Shown piece by piece: positions 35,701 to 46,769 of a stretch of DNA of 64,000 bases; position 1 is the stretch's first letter; every line of letters starts with the position of its first letter. Made by a program: the position numbers and the translations under genes. The notes under the pieces were generated by a model. It did not search any database. It worked only from the letters and a program-made list of their open reading frames with translations, and was not told where the DNA came from. This DNA is from Prochilodus magdalenae (taxonomy: Eukaryota; Chordata; Actinopteri; Characiformes; Prochilodontidae): assembly GCA_024036415.1 (NCBI GenBank), contig JAMWET010004071.1, positions 1 through 64,000 of the forward strand. The letters run 5' to 3'.

Positions 35701-38700
35701 CTTTGGCCCCATATGAGAACCTTGTTTTTTGCCAAAACAACTTCCTGTACAAAGACGGCGTTTAGTTTTTATTCTTGTTAGGTCCTACTAATCACAAATA
35801 GTTAGGAGAAGTTAAAACTGCACACAAAGCAAGTCCGGGTCTCAGGAGGGTTGGATGGACGGTGGGGAAACATCCTCTTCCATGAAGGAACATGTTCGGA
35901 AAAAAAATTCCATGATCGCAATCAATCGGGACTAAACAGCTGTGAGGCCTTAGCAAGACCACTTGTCAGTGAGGCTAACCGTCAATCTGCTAGGGAGCAT
36001 AAAGACTGGACTCTGGAGCAATGGAAGAAGGCCATGTGGTCTGATGAGTCCAGATTTACCCTGAAGTGGTGCACCCATCATGTCGAGTGCCGTCCGCACA
36101 AGCCTGTGGGGGCAGTGTTATGATCTGGGGTCGCTGCAGTTAGACAAGTCCAGGTTCAACAACGGTATGTGCCCAAAGAATGAGGTCAGCTGACCACCTA
36201 AACATCCAGTATGACCTGGTTCTTCCATTAATGGATTTTTTTCTTCCCTGATGGCATGGACATATTCCAGGATTCATCGGGCTCAGATTGTGAAAAAGCG
36301 CTCCAGGGAGCATGAGACGTCATGTCCACCCATGGATTGGCCACCACAGAGTCCAGGCCTGGACCCCATTGGAAATCTTTGGGATGTGCTGGAGAAGACT
36401 TTGCGCAGTGGTCCAAATTTCCCATCATCAGTACAAGAGCTTGGTCGGGGGGGGGGTTTATACATCTCTGGACAGAAATAAATGTTGTGACATTTCAGAA
36501 GCTTGTGGAAACTACCTTATTTTTGGCCATGCCGTATATATTTCCTATATGTATATGCATTTCTTTCTGATGCTGCCGTAATTCTGTACTTTTCTTCAAG
36601 ATTAATGACGTTTCTGTCTCCTTGCAGTCGGATTCGCCTCCTTGCTGCAGACGCTTGGGGCTGACGCTAGTACGTCGTGTCGTGCTGTGCCTAATGCTAA
36701 CGGCACTCTGTCCTACTTTCTAAACAACAGTCTGAGTAACTGCAGCACCTACAGCTGGCTCAGTGGCGTGAGTACATGTTAGATCTGAAAAAGTTATTGG
36801 TGGTCTTTTATTGGGTGGTTTTTACAGGGGTTTCAGAGTGTCAAGTAAATATTAACGTTTTCATCTGTAAGTTATTATAAATATCAACACATCCTGCATC
36901 ACCCTCGCTCCTCTAAGCATGTTAAGCTAGGTAGCTGTCTATTAGCAAGTGGACCACAGGAGCAGTGTTAACTGTAGAGGTAAGCTAACGTAGCGTACAC
37001 AGTTAGCTAACAAGCAGATGCTTACACTGCTCTCAACCAAAACTAATGTTCTGCTAATCGCACCTCTGATTGCTCTGCTACTGGGGTAATTAAAGATCAA
37101 GTATATCACATATCGACAGTCGGTTCACATTATTATGACCACTTCCTCCTGTCAGTGGGGAGCGTAGCTCATGAAGGAGGTAACGTTTTCGTGGCCTTCT
37201 CTCAGCTCAGTCATCCATGTGGAAGGCACTCTTAATCAATTTGGGATACCAGGAACTTATTGAGTCACCCCAGCCTGTCTAGCTGCTGTCAGTGCCACTC
37301 CCAGCGGTTACTCTGGAAATCAGCTGCTGGTCATAATAATGAGACTCAGCTGTGTAGTGAGCCGGAGATACTCCACAAACTCCTTCTTCTTCTCCAAAGT
37401 AAATTCCATGTAAATTAATGAATAAACAAAAAAATTGTGTCTGAATATTTCACATTGTTGCGTCCCAACCTCCCAATACCTCTTACTGTGGACAGACGTT
37501 GACCAGCTTCTTGAATCCAAGCCAGTGTGTCAGAAAGCTGTTGGGCTCTAACAAAATAAGTGAAGCTTCTGAATTCTACACAAGGATAAGGAATGCCAAT
37601 GTAACACACAAACTCTTGAGGATTGGAATTATGTGGGCCAGCTCTATGCATCACAGGTCCCAGCTTCCAGTGCCTTCGGTTCTTTATTTGTGGCGTAATT
37701 AGCATAGAGGAGTTTCATTCAGTGTGACCTAATGGGCCTGGAAGTAAATAACATGAGCTAATGTAATGTAATGTAATGTAATGTGAGCTTTGTAATGGTT
37801 TTAAAGACTGCAGTGACAGTGAATATATAACCTTATGCTCCGTGTCTGTATGTCTTCCCTCAGGACACCGTGATAGCTAACGAAGATGGTTTTAACAACA
37901 CACTAATCGAGAGCCAAGGACCTGACTACTGCACCTTCCGCTCCTGTTTGCAGTTTGAAAACATTACCTACAGGAACACATGTAACCGGGTGAGTCACTG
38001 ATTGTGAACATTCCAGGATCACTTTTGTAACCTGGGGTTATTAGCTCTGTAACCCCTGCTCTATTTATTCTGATTACCGTATGTACATTCGACTTAGTAC
38101 ATATCTAGTACCCTGCAGTATCCATAGTGATGGTCAGGCATAAGGAGCTGCTCCTGTTTTACAGCTAGAACAGCCTCCACTCTTCTGGAGAGGTCGGGAG
38201 AGTCTTTGTAAATGTTCATAGCCATTTGTCAGGTCAGCCAGTGATGCTGAATGAAAATCACACACGGTCAACATTTCACTTCCCCTAATTGTTTCTGTGG
38301 GACTCAAGGTCGTCAAGGATCTGTCCACACCAAACTCATCAGTCAAGTTCTTTCTGGACCTTTTAGGGACTTTTCTCCGACAGTGGCCACAGAGCTCAAA
38401 GCATATAATTGTGTTGAGAGGAAACGGATCATCTCCTGTACTCATGTTTGTACCGGCCTCCTGTCAAATAAGATAATAGCTCTTTGGCTTTAATGACTGG
38501 TAGTGACTTCCTTGAGAAAGTTGTTGTGACACAAGACTAATATAATGAATCTCCAGGCTGTCCAGCAGATCCCGTATGATCTGCGAAGGTGTAGGCTGGC
38601 CTAAATTAGCGGGGCCCCAGTCATACTGGCTGATAAGACGACTGGCTGGGAAAAGCGTATTGGGTGGTCAGGTTATTGACTGCTTGCTGAGGCGAGTGGG

Positions 38701-39355
38701 AAGGAAATGTGCTGCAGGTGCGCTGCAAAGGAAACCACGTAAATCTACACCCTGATTAAGCAATGCAGCCCCCAGATAACTTGCACACTGAATATGTTTG
38801 TGGGTTTTCTCTCTTCTGAGAAACTACAAAACTTGGGTCTGAAGGAGAGCAGCTTATCGGTTAGGTCTGCTGAGGCTATAGCAGGATCACTGGAACCGGT
38901 GCTTTATGATGTTTGGCCATCTAGAGGAGCTAATGTCAACTTAGAGGGCATGATCTCTGGATAATGAGCTACAGGGGTATGCAGATGTCACAGTTAGCCC
39001 ATCAGATGCCCAACAATGCTTTGTTCTGCTGTACACACAGACTGCATTTTCCAGGCCTCGACAAATTGGTACATCGTGTACTGTGCATCTCAACCTCCAG
39101 TGCTCCTCCCGCGAGAGCGCTCAGTGTCTGTGGCCAGATGTTAGAGCGAATATGCAGCATGCTGAACCCGTCTGCTGTCAGCAACATTCTGTATGTTCAT
39201 GGCTCTTTAACTCATTATCGACTTTAAGCAAGGTAAAGGACTAATACTGGCTTTGAATGCCAAACCAAATCAGTTCTAATGACAAAATGCACTTGCTTTT
39301 CAGGGAACAAATTCACTTGGTGACATTTATTATTATTATATATTTTTTAAATGCC

Positions 39356-39407
<52 letters not shown>

Positions 39408-39647
39408 ATATATTTTTTAAATGCCTATTATTATTATTATTATTATAAATTCAGTATTTATTACTATTACTACTACTATTATTATTACTATTATTATTAT
39501 TATTATTATTATTATAAATTCAGTATTTATTACTATTACTACTACTATTATTGTAAATTCAGTATTTATTACTATTACTACTACTATTATAATTATTATT
39601 ATTATTGTTATTATAAATTCAGTATTTATTATTATTACTACTACTAC

Positions 39648-39680
<33 letters not shown>

Positions 39681-42600
39681 AAATTCAGTATTTACTATTA
39701 TTATTATTATTATTATTATTATAAATTCAGTATTTATTACTATTATTATTATTATAAATTCAGTATTTATTATTATTACTATTATTATTATTATTATTAT
39801 TATACATTCAGTATTTACTATTATTATTATTATTATTATGATTACAAATTCAGTATTTATTATTATTATTTTATAATTATAATTACACTTTACTGGAGCT
39901 ACACTAAAGTAAATCCTTGCCTGAACTTAATGGCCACACATTTTCTTGCTGTAAAACATAGTTGGCATAAATGGGCATTATTAATGCCCACAAAACTGAA
40001 ATATTTAGTGCATTTTTTATGGCTTTCATCAAAAAACTTTTAGCTGACCAATTTAATTGACCAAATGCGGCAGTAATGATAAGAATGAGTAAATCATAAC
40101 CAGAGATAAAACATTCATTTACCTATAGCTGCCACACTGCAGGTTTAAATCAACACCTGCGATGTATGTACTCACACTGTATAAACAGTCTCCATCCGAC
40201 TGGCCTGGCCTGACATGGGTGCTCACGCTCCATGTGAAACGCAGCTCATGCAGACAGCTCAGCTCAGTTCAGCTCTGTCTACAGACCATTTCCAATCAAG
40301 CTGTTTCAACATGCTGCCCATCCAAAAACACCGGCTGAATCCCAATAACTCCCTGCTCCCTAAGTGATGCTTTACGCAGTATAACTGGCTCCAGCAACCA
40401 ACAGTGCATCATATGTCTAATACACAGCCATTCAGGATTCAGCCATGTGTTACCGATTCCATACCGGACTAATGTTTCGGTTTTAGAAGGTAGAACCTGC
40501 AAAGAGCGCTACGTAGGAAGGAGGAGGAAGTTCAGCATCGCTGGCTGACCTGACGAATGGCCACAGACATTTACAAAGACACTCCCGACCTCTCCAGTGG
40601 AGACTGTTCTAGCCATAAAACAGGTGGCTCCAAGTGGCTCTAAAATAACTCTTTACAAACAAGCCAAGTTTCGGTTCAAGGTTTATTTACCACTTAAGCT
40701 GAATAAAAACTTGCTTAAACAGGCTCACAAGTGAGTTTCCCTTTTCTGTAGGTCTCTGGTCATAAACATAAACTAGTCAAAACAGATTTACTATAAAAGT
40801 AAATGGGGACTGTAGGAATTCAGCACACACACGACTGAAGGAACGACAGATTTCGCATAATTCAGTGAAGTATATAGTCAGATATTTGGCTTTTAAAATG
40901 TAAAACTCGTCCAAAATGGAAATATTTCAGTTTAATACAGATACACAAAAAAATGACTTAAGTACAGAAACCATTTACATTTACTTCCTTACTGTTCACC
41001 ACTGCCTACAGTGCAGGAGGTGGACCTGGACCATAGGGCTTGCTGAAAAGGTACCACTGGGGAAAGCTTAAGGCCTTGACCCTGACCGAGTGATGTGACC
41101 CCTGCTAATCGATGGCACTGTGTTCAGTGAGGTCCTAAACCATTTACACACAGCATTATAATAATTGTGCTAGGGAGGGGAGGAGTCCGGCAGGTGGTCT
41201 CGTGCCCACCTCTCGCTCTAACATGTTTTTACTTTCTTTGGTCCTTCTGGAAAACACATTTCTCCTTTATTCTTCAGTCATTTTGAGATTTAGTTTATAT
41301 TCAGCTTGTAGTTTTTGGGGGTATCAAGTCACATACCTAACAGTCTGAAAGATGCTGTAGCATTATCGTTAACCCTCCTCCACCAGACTTCTCTGTAGGC
41401 TACGTGTTTACTGAGCTAAACGACCTCCATAAATATCAGCTCCTTTGTACTGGCTTTCAGGTGTGATGGGGTTGACTTGGTAGCGATGCTAATGACTTGT
41501 CTCTTTCTCTGTCTCTCTCTGTGTCTCCGCAGGACATCATTCACTGCCACTGTGAGTAAAGATAACACCATGATTGACTGCTCCTGTGCTATATCCTTCA
41601 GACAGCACACAAAGCAATTCTAGAGTAGCTGCTTAATAAAAACGATCAGTTATTCATATAACGATGGTTATAATGACAACAGTGATTAATTATTACACTG
41701 CATTTGCTGATCAGATACTAATGAAAAAGGAAAGTGAAGATTTTGTTTTATAGGCATACACTGAATAACACACAGTGCTAATAAGGGAATCTATTAATGG
41801 GGAAGGGAACCTAATAATGAGCATCTGTAGGCACATCACAGTTTCAATCTAGGGTAGAGGTTTAATCAGGCCTCGAATTTAAGTCAGACCCCAAATGCAG
41901 CCCCGGATAAACAGAATTCTGCCCTAAACTGAGCTGGAACTGTGCTGCTTCTCCCTTCCACCGATAAGTTAATTGGTGTGGAGATGTTGTAAGGGGAGAA
42001 TGACTCGTGTACTGGTCGTGACTTGTTAAAAAAGTCCTACATATAATGTATATATTTTGGGATTATGAAATTAAATATATAATAATGGCCACATAATCAG
42101 CTATCCAAAAGGTATACATTCCTACCACCGTACATGACGTGCATCAGGTCACGGTCCCGGCACCTCCAGCCCAGTGGGAGCGTTCGGAACTTATCTTTCC
42201 CCTCTCGGCCACTGCGATGGGCAAAACGCCGTGGGCCCGGAGGCCAAGTGCATGAAATTCGAAAGCTAAGGCTACTAAAAAACTAGCCACGAATGTATTG
42301 CCTGGCTCTAAAGTGACCCCAAGGTATTCTGTGCCCTATGCACACGAGACATCTGTGAAAATGCCACGCATACCTTGAGTTGCCTCGTATTGAAAATATA
42401 GATATGTAATATGGAATAACTGAACGAATGTTACATTTTACTGTAGTGGGGCTTGCACCTGCCACTAAAAAACTGTACCGCCCGTAATTTTCATTCACCA
42501 AATATTCCATTTTTCTGGTGTGGGGGACCTTCTGTGCTACCTTAGGTCATGTAGGCTCACAACATGTTCATAGGGTTTATATTAATTAGGGGCTTGCATA

Positions 42601-45600
42601 ACCTTAAATTAAAAAATTTTGAATTGTGGAATGATCTCGCCATTTCAGGATTTTACTTTTGCTGGACATAGTCTTGACCAGTTGCTTATTATGTTCTCTC
42701 TTCCTAATTTCAAAAAGCAGGTGTCTGTGTTCACTCCAGGTTAAAAATGGAGTTTAAGACTTCTTACTGTGTTGGAGCAATTTATTCAAAGTGTTCCAAA
42801 GATAAAGTATCCAAGTGAAATTTACAGCCCCATTTTTCAGGGCGAGTGTTTTACATGGAGGGGACTGCTTAAAATTATTGGTTGCTGCTTATCATAGCAC
42901 GCACGCGTGCATGAGCGGCCCCAGGCGTCTGGTTGCCGCGGGTCTTAACAACTGGGAGACAAACTTGCTAAAACAGCGTTTATAAATGGAAATGGGGATG
43001 GTGGTACATGCACTCATGTATGTACCAACTGTTTACTGTGCAATGGGCATTAGTGTATTGACAAGGAACGTACTTTTTAAAAAACGTAAGTAAAAAACTG
43101 AATTTTTTATCTGAAATTTTTCCACCCTTTCGGTAAAAATCGTAATATAATCTATATAATATAACCTGCGAGCAAAGCTTTGTTCAATTATGTGGTCTTC
43201 ATTACATTTCAGCTTCCTGCCCCCCTGAAAACAGCTTCTCCGTTGTGCCATCAGTGCCAGGTAATTTCAACAACCACACAGGCCAAGTATGGTTTTCTGA
43301 GGGTGTCAAGAAGCCAGGTGTTCAGGAAGCTTTAGGAATGGTTGAACGGAGTAGAGTCTTGTTTTTAGGTGATCAGGAGATAAAAACCTTCCGCTCTGAC
43401 AGGTTCAGACCTTACATGGAAAATCAAGCCACAAAATCCAAAGGCAATAGCTAGTCAACGTTAAAAACTGGGCCAGGATGTTTATGCTTTTAAAGATTAT
43501 TAAGTCACTGTGCGGTGGGCTAGATCTGTCTCTCTATTTTTAGCCTGTGCTCCTTAAAGGGGAAGTTACAGTGTGCACGATAATTGTGGAAAGGATGTAA
43601 ACAAAAAGCATTCCTCGGTGGTGATGATTGCCATGGTTGAATAACCAATTAAACAACATATAGTCCATTTAATATATGTTTATCAATAGCCCACCAAGTC
43701 GTGAATTCGTCATCAGGGCTACTAACACCGCCTCTCTGAGTTTTATCTCCCAGGAAGTTGATGATGGTATAGAAATAGCTAAGTAGAGTTACGTTTCTGA
43801 ACAGTGAAAATTTTGCTCTAAAGCAGGCCTGCATTGTGTTTTACTTTTCCTCCGCCATGAATAGTCTAAACTATTAGAAGGAAAGCAGACCAACACATTC
43901 ATAACTTTGGCCCATGATAACTTTGTGCTTTTTCCCATCAAACCACTCTTATATCTTTAATTAGTTTAAATCAGGCAGAAATTTAGAAAACGTGAAGGAC
44001 CCGAAAAAGTCATCTGTAGAAAAACAGTCATCTGTAGAAAAAACAGTCATCTGTAGACGGAAATGTAACACTATCAATTTCCTAGAACCGAGCAGATGTA
44101 TGGAACCGCTCATCAATTACACTGTAGGATGCTTTGATTGGGTTTCACAGTGCATCAGCTAGACCACAAAAGAAAGCACAAGCACATTCTACTAAAGGGC
44201 GTTTCACGCATGGAGGTGGAGTACAGTGTTTTTGCTCCAGGACATCTGTAGAGTGTATGGCCGATCTGGATGAAATAGGAAATCTCAGCATAAATGACAG
44301 AGATGGGACGTGCCACTCGATATATATGCACTGCCTTCACCTCCAGTCCACACCGGTCCACCAACCAAAAACATCCAGTCCACAGCGTCTCATGACCACT
44401 GGTAAAATCACGTGTACTGATAATGAAATTTAGACGTTAGAAAATTAGCAGCTACGTGTTCATAATGTAGGCTCTGAACTACCCTACACAACCACAACTT
44501 CCCTAAAGCTGCAACAAGAGTCAGGCCCTGAGGAGGCCTTTGGGTCGTCTTCTGGATGTGGGTGTTGTGACGTGTGCCATGCAGGACGAACATTAAATGC
44601 CTCCTCAGGCTCATTTTTCTCCTTTTCTGAAGGATATGATGGAATATTAACCCACTACGATTAGCTCGGGTTAATATAGCCTGGACTTTTTGTGACTCGT
44701 ACAGATGGTAGAAGGCGCTGGTGTCTTTACTGACACAGGAGTGCAGAGTCTGTAAAAATGACTGACATTGTGCATTCGGAAAGGGCTAAAATTCCTTTTT
44801 GGAACTCGGTAATAATTACACTACTCCACCTCCCCATGTAACAGCTATGCCGTCCCAACAGGACACAAGTCCACTCAGAGAGGTTCGTTTGTGAGTCTGT
44901 TTATAGGCGTCGGAGTTCGTTTCAGGGGTTCACATATGAACGGAGAACCATCAGCCAGATCGTAGATCATATACTGTGGATCATGGATGGATGTTTCTGT
45001 AAGTCATATACACTATAATGACAGGAGTACTCCCTCACCTGCCCTCACACGCTTATGAACTTGAGTGACATCCTTGGAAAACCATTTCATGAAGCTCTCT
45101 ACACACTGTTCCTGAGCTGATCTGAAGGCCACATGCGGTTTGAAGGTCTGTAGTGGACTCTGTAGACTGTTGGTGACCTCTGCACACTATGTGCCTCAGC
45201 ATCCGCTGACCCCACTCTATTGTTTTACATGACCTACCACTTCATGGCTGAGCTGCTGTCATTCCCAATCAACTTTGTTATAATCCCACTGACAGTGGAC
45301 TGTGGAATATTCAGTAGGGAGGAAATTTCACAACTGGACTTGTTTGTACAGGTGGCATCCTATTACGGTACGACGCTGGAGTTCACTGAGCTCCAGAGAC
45401 GACCCACCCTCTCACTAACGTCTGTAGGAGCAGTCTGCATGCCTAGGTGCTCGGTTTTATACACCTGTGGTCATGGAAGTGATTGGAACCCCTGAATTAT
45501 ATGACTGAGACGGGTGAAGAATGGGGGATGTGGGGATACTTTTGGCAGTATAGTGTAGATGTTACTGTTATAGTTCTCCCGTAGCCGGTTGCTCCCTTAG

Positions 45601-46102
45601 TTCTAATTGGGATATCGTATGTGGATCCATTTCATCTGGACATCATCTATGAATATGAGATGGGTGAAATTAACACATGTAAACAGGCCTACACAGATTT
45701 AGTGAGTTATTATGTCATTAGTAAAAGTGAAATTTCTCAATTTGTGTTTGGCCATTATTCCCACAGAACCATCCACTACAGATCATGTAGACCTGGCTGC
45801 TGTTATTGGTGGCAGCGTTGCTGGTGTCCTAGTTCTCTTCATTGCTGTTGCTTTATTGGTGTTGAAGATGAGGAATCCGCTTATAAGGTAAGAGCCGCAC
45901 TGACCCATTCACTAGACATACGGTCATCTGTTCTGAAGATGTGAACTATTTAAACCTATACATTTCTGTGTGCAGATGCTTCCAGTCTCTGAGAGCTTCC
46001 TGGTGCAGACATAGCTACAGTGCAGCATCGCAGGACACCTTGAAGGAAGGCGCTGTGAATGAGATGGAAGTCTCAACTTACATTAAAGCGATGGGTCTGT
46101 AA
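32702..46102 (+). CDS. Type I membrane protein, diverged copy 3 of the same unrecognised family
   Basis: Exons: 1 32702-32759 (ATG at 32702 or the in-frame 32747; donor gtgagt), 2 36628-36767, 3 37864-37989, 4 41533-41551 (19 nt), 5 45782-45887, 6 45976-46102 (TAA 46100-46102). Phases 1, 0, 0, 1, 2 equal those of copies 1 and 2. The leader is MLLLLGFASLLQTLGADA. Exon 2 contains SCRAVPNANGTLSYFLNNS and NCSTYSWLSG, aligning with SCEAQPNTDGTFSFSVKG and GCAESSW of copy 2. Exon 3 has the sequons NNT and NIT and cysteines YC, SC and TC; exon 4 is DIIHCH. Exon 5 gives a membrane helix (AAVIGGSVAGVLVLFIAVAL) followed by KMRNP; exon 6 gives a roughly 42-residue intact tail with EVSTYIKAMGL at the end, resembling but not meeting the ITIM pattern (Ala at +3). 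Exon 5 needs the second of two acceptors. Of the three copies this one looks most likely to be functional. Surface glycoprotein by architecture; ligand and partners unknown. Confidence 0.72.
33478..33745. repeat. Dispersed repeat in intron 1 of copy 3
   Basis: Begins taaagggcccatat and includes gtgatgtcataaaaa; a related copy lies at 49008-49345 (taaagggcccatat ... gtgacatcacaaaaa). Class not determined. Confidence 0.5.
34850..35084. mobile_element. SINE-like dispersed repeat
   Basis: Starts tttacatttacagtatttag, has ctcttatccagagcgactta, and ends with gagctacaccaacc. It interrupts one copy of the direct duplication. This type is widespread in teleosts; the exact family was not determined. 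Confidence 0.6.
35412..36540 (+). pseudogene. Degraded Tc1-type element (family B)
   Basis: Left end tacactgcctggacaaaaaa; the right end reads ttatttttggccatgccgta, its approximate complement. Internal frames show DWTLEQWKKAMWSDESRFTL and SPGLDPIGNLWDVL, separated by frame breaks. Gly replaces the expected catalytic Glu, as in 24720-25425. It inserted between the direct-duplication unit start and exon 2 of copy 3. Confidence 0.75.
38150..40620. repeat. Pair of inverted ~95-bp repeats in intron 3 of copy 3
   Basis: The left copy, about 38150-38245, contains ggagaggtcgggagagtctt; the right copy, about 40525-40620, contains its near reverse complement. The 2.3 kb between them contains the TTA array and no recognised transposase. 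Confidence 0.5.
39325..39880. repeat. (TTA)n array with an embedded spacer motif
   Basis: TTA/TAC triplets broken about eight times by aaattcagtatttatta. Produces I/Y-rich frames of 150 and 230 codons that are not genes. Confidence 0.95.
41533..41551 (+). CDS. 19-nt microexon of copy 3
   Basis: Between ccgcag and gtgagt. It encodes DIIHCH plus the first base of the next codon. It has the same length and phases as the microexons 2178-2196 and 12143-12161 (ENITCD) and keeps the cysteine at position five. The conserved size across diverged copies supports the gene model. Confidence 0.65.
41552..45765. other. Intron 4 of copy 3, mostly unremarkable
   Basis: Long intron with mixed AT-rich sequence and a short tandem run (gtcatctgtagaaaaa, three units near 44010). 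Apart from a MITE-like repeat at about 45005-45556 I see no gene or RNA in it. Confidence 0.5.
45005..45556. mobile_element. MITE-like repeat in intron 4 of copy 3
   Basis: Begins near tatacactataatgacagg and ends near acttttggcagtatagtg, roughly inverted ends. Contains phrases such as gtgcctcagcatccgctgac typical of a dispersed fish repeat. A short related end (gtggccaaaagtat) is in intron 4 of copies 1 and 2. Confidence 0.5.
45782..45887 (+). CDS. Transmembrane exon of copy 3 with two candidate acceptors
   Basis: Using the AG at 45780-45781, the microexon's final T joins AT to give TAT (Tyr), then HVDLAAVIGGSVAGVLVLF and so on, ending in ATA AG before gtaaga (phase 2). An upstream AG at 45765-45766 is in the same frame but joins T to AA, producing TAA at the junction and a product without a membrane segment. 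Confidence 0.6.
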
Positions 46103-46741
46103 CGAGTCATACACTTGATCTAGGCAGCTTAGTTTGGCTGACAGAGTCAGTCAGGTGCTTCAGTAGATAAGGAAAAAACGCCTTACCCCTGGGACAGGAT
46201 GGAATATTTATACCGGGTCTTTCAGATAGGATTCATCTGACCTGGGGTTATTTCTATAGTTTGTTTTAAGTCTTGGGACTTATTTTTCCGACATTTATCC
46301 AGAAATTTATTCCTATACCAATTAGCAACTTCCTATCTTCAGTGCTAAGTTGAGTAAAGATTTTCCAGAAGAGAATTCAAACTACAGAAGCAAATCCTAA
46401 CTCAGTTTAGGAAGTCTCTCTTATTATACAATATCTTGACTTCAGCTGCTGTGTTAGTTGCCGTGGTAGTCTACGAGTCAGCTGCACTAAAGTTATTCCC
46501 CTTAGTAGGCAGCCACGTGTTCAGCTCCTTCTCCTCATTATTCACCACCAGCACTGTAACAGTTTGTCTAAACAGTTTACCTCAACATCAACACTCTGAG
46601 GTAATATGAGGAGATGGTAGAGTGCTGGTGGTTGTCATGCTTCCTGGTTTTCCCGGCTCTCCTGGGTTTTAGCCCAGCTGGTTCTAATTTAACACATCCA
46701 TATAAGCTTCAACCAAACACTTCCTCACTAGCTGATTGTTT

Positions 46742-46747
46742 AATAAA
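46742..46747 (+). promoter_or_regulatory. Polyadenylation signal, copy 3
   Basis: AATAAA about 640 bases after the TAA of copy 3. No earlier canonical AATAAA was seen after the stop, so a 3' UTR of about 650 bases is likely. Confidence 0.4.
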
Positions 46748-46769
46748 GCCCATCTGACTTTTAGCTCTG

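Larger units (their letters stand above)
34530..37350. repeat. Direct duplication around exon 2 of copy 3
   Basis: Sequence starting ctcgctcctctaagcatgtt occurs at 34610 and 36907 and continues, interrupted only by a SINE-like insert in the first copy, to about 35275 and 37345. A gaaaaa(t)aataatgattta segment also recurs at 34533 and 35371. Exon 2 lies in the second part only. Confidence 0.65.

Noticed and set aside
39351..40043. 230-codon Tyr/Ile-rich frame
   Set aside because: Product of the (TTA)n array; no complexity outside the repeat.
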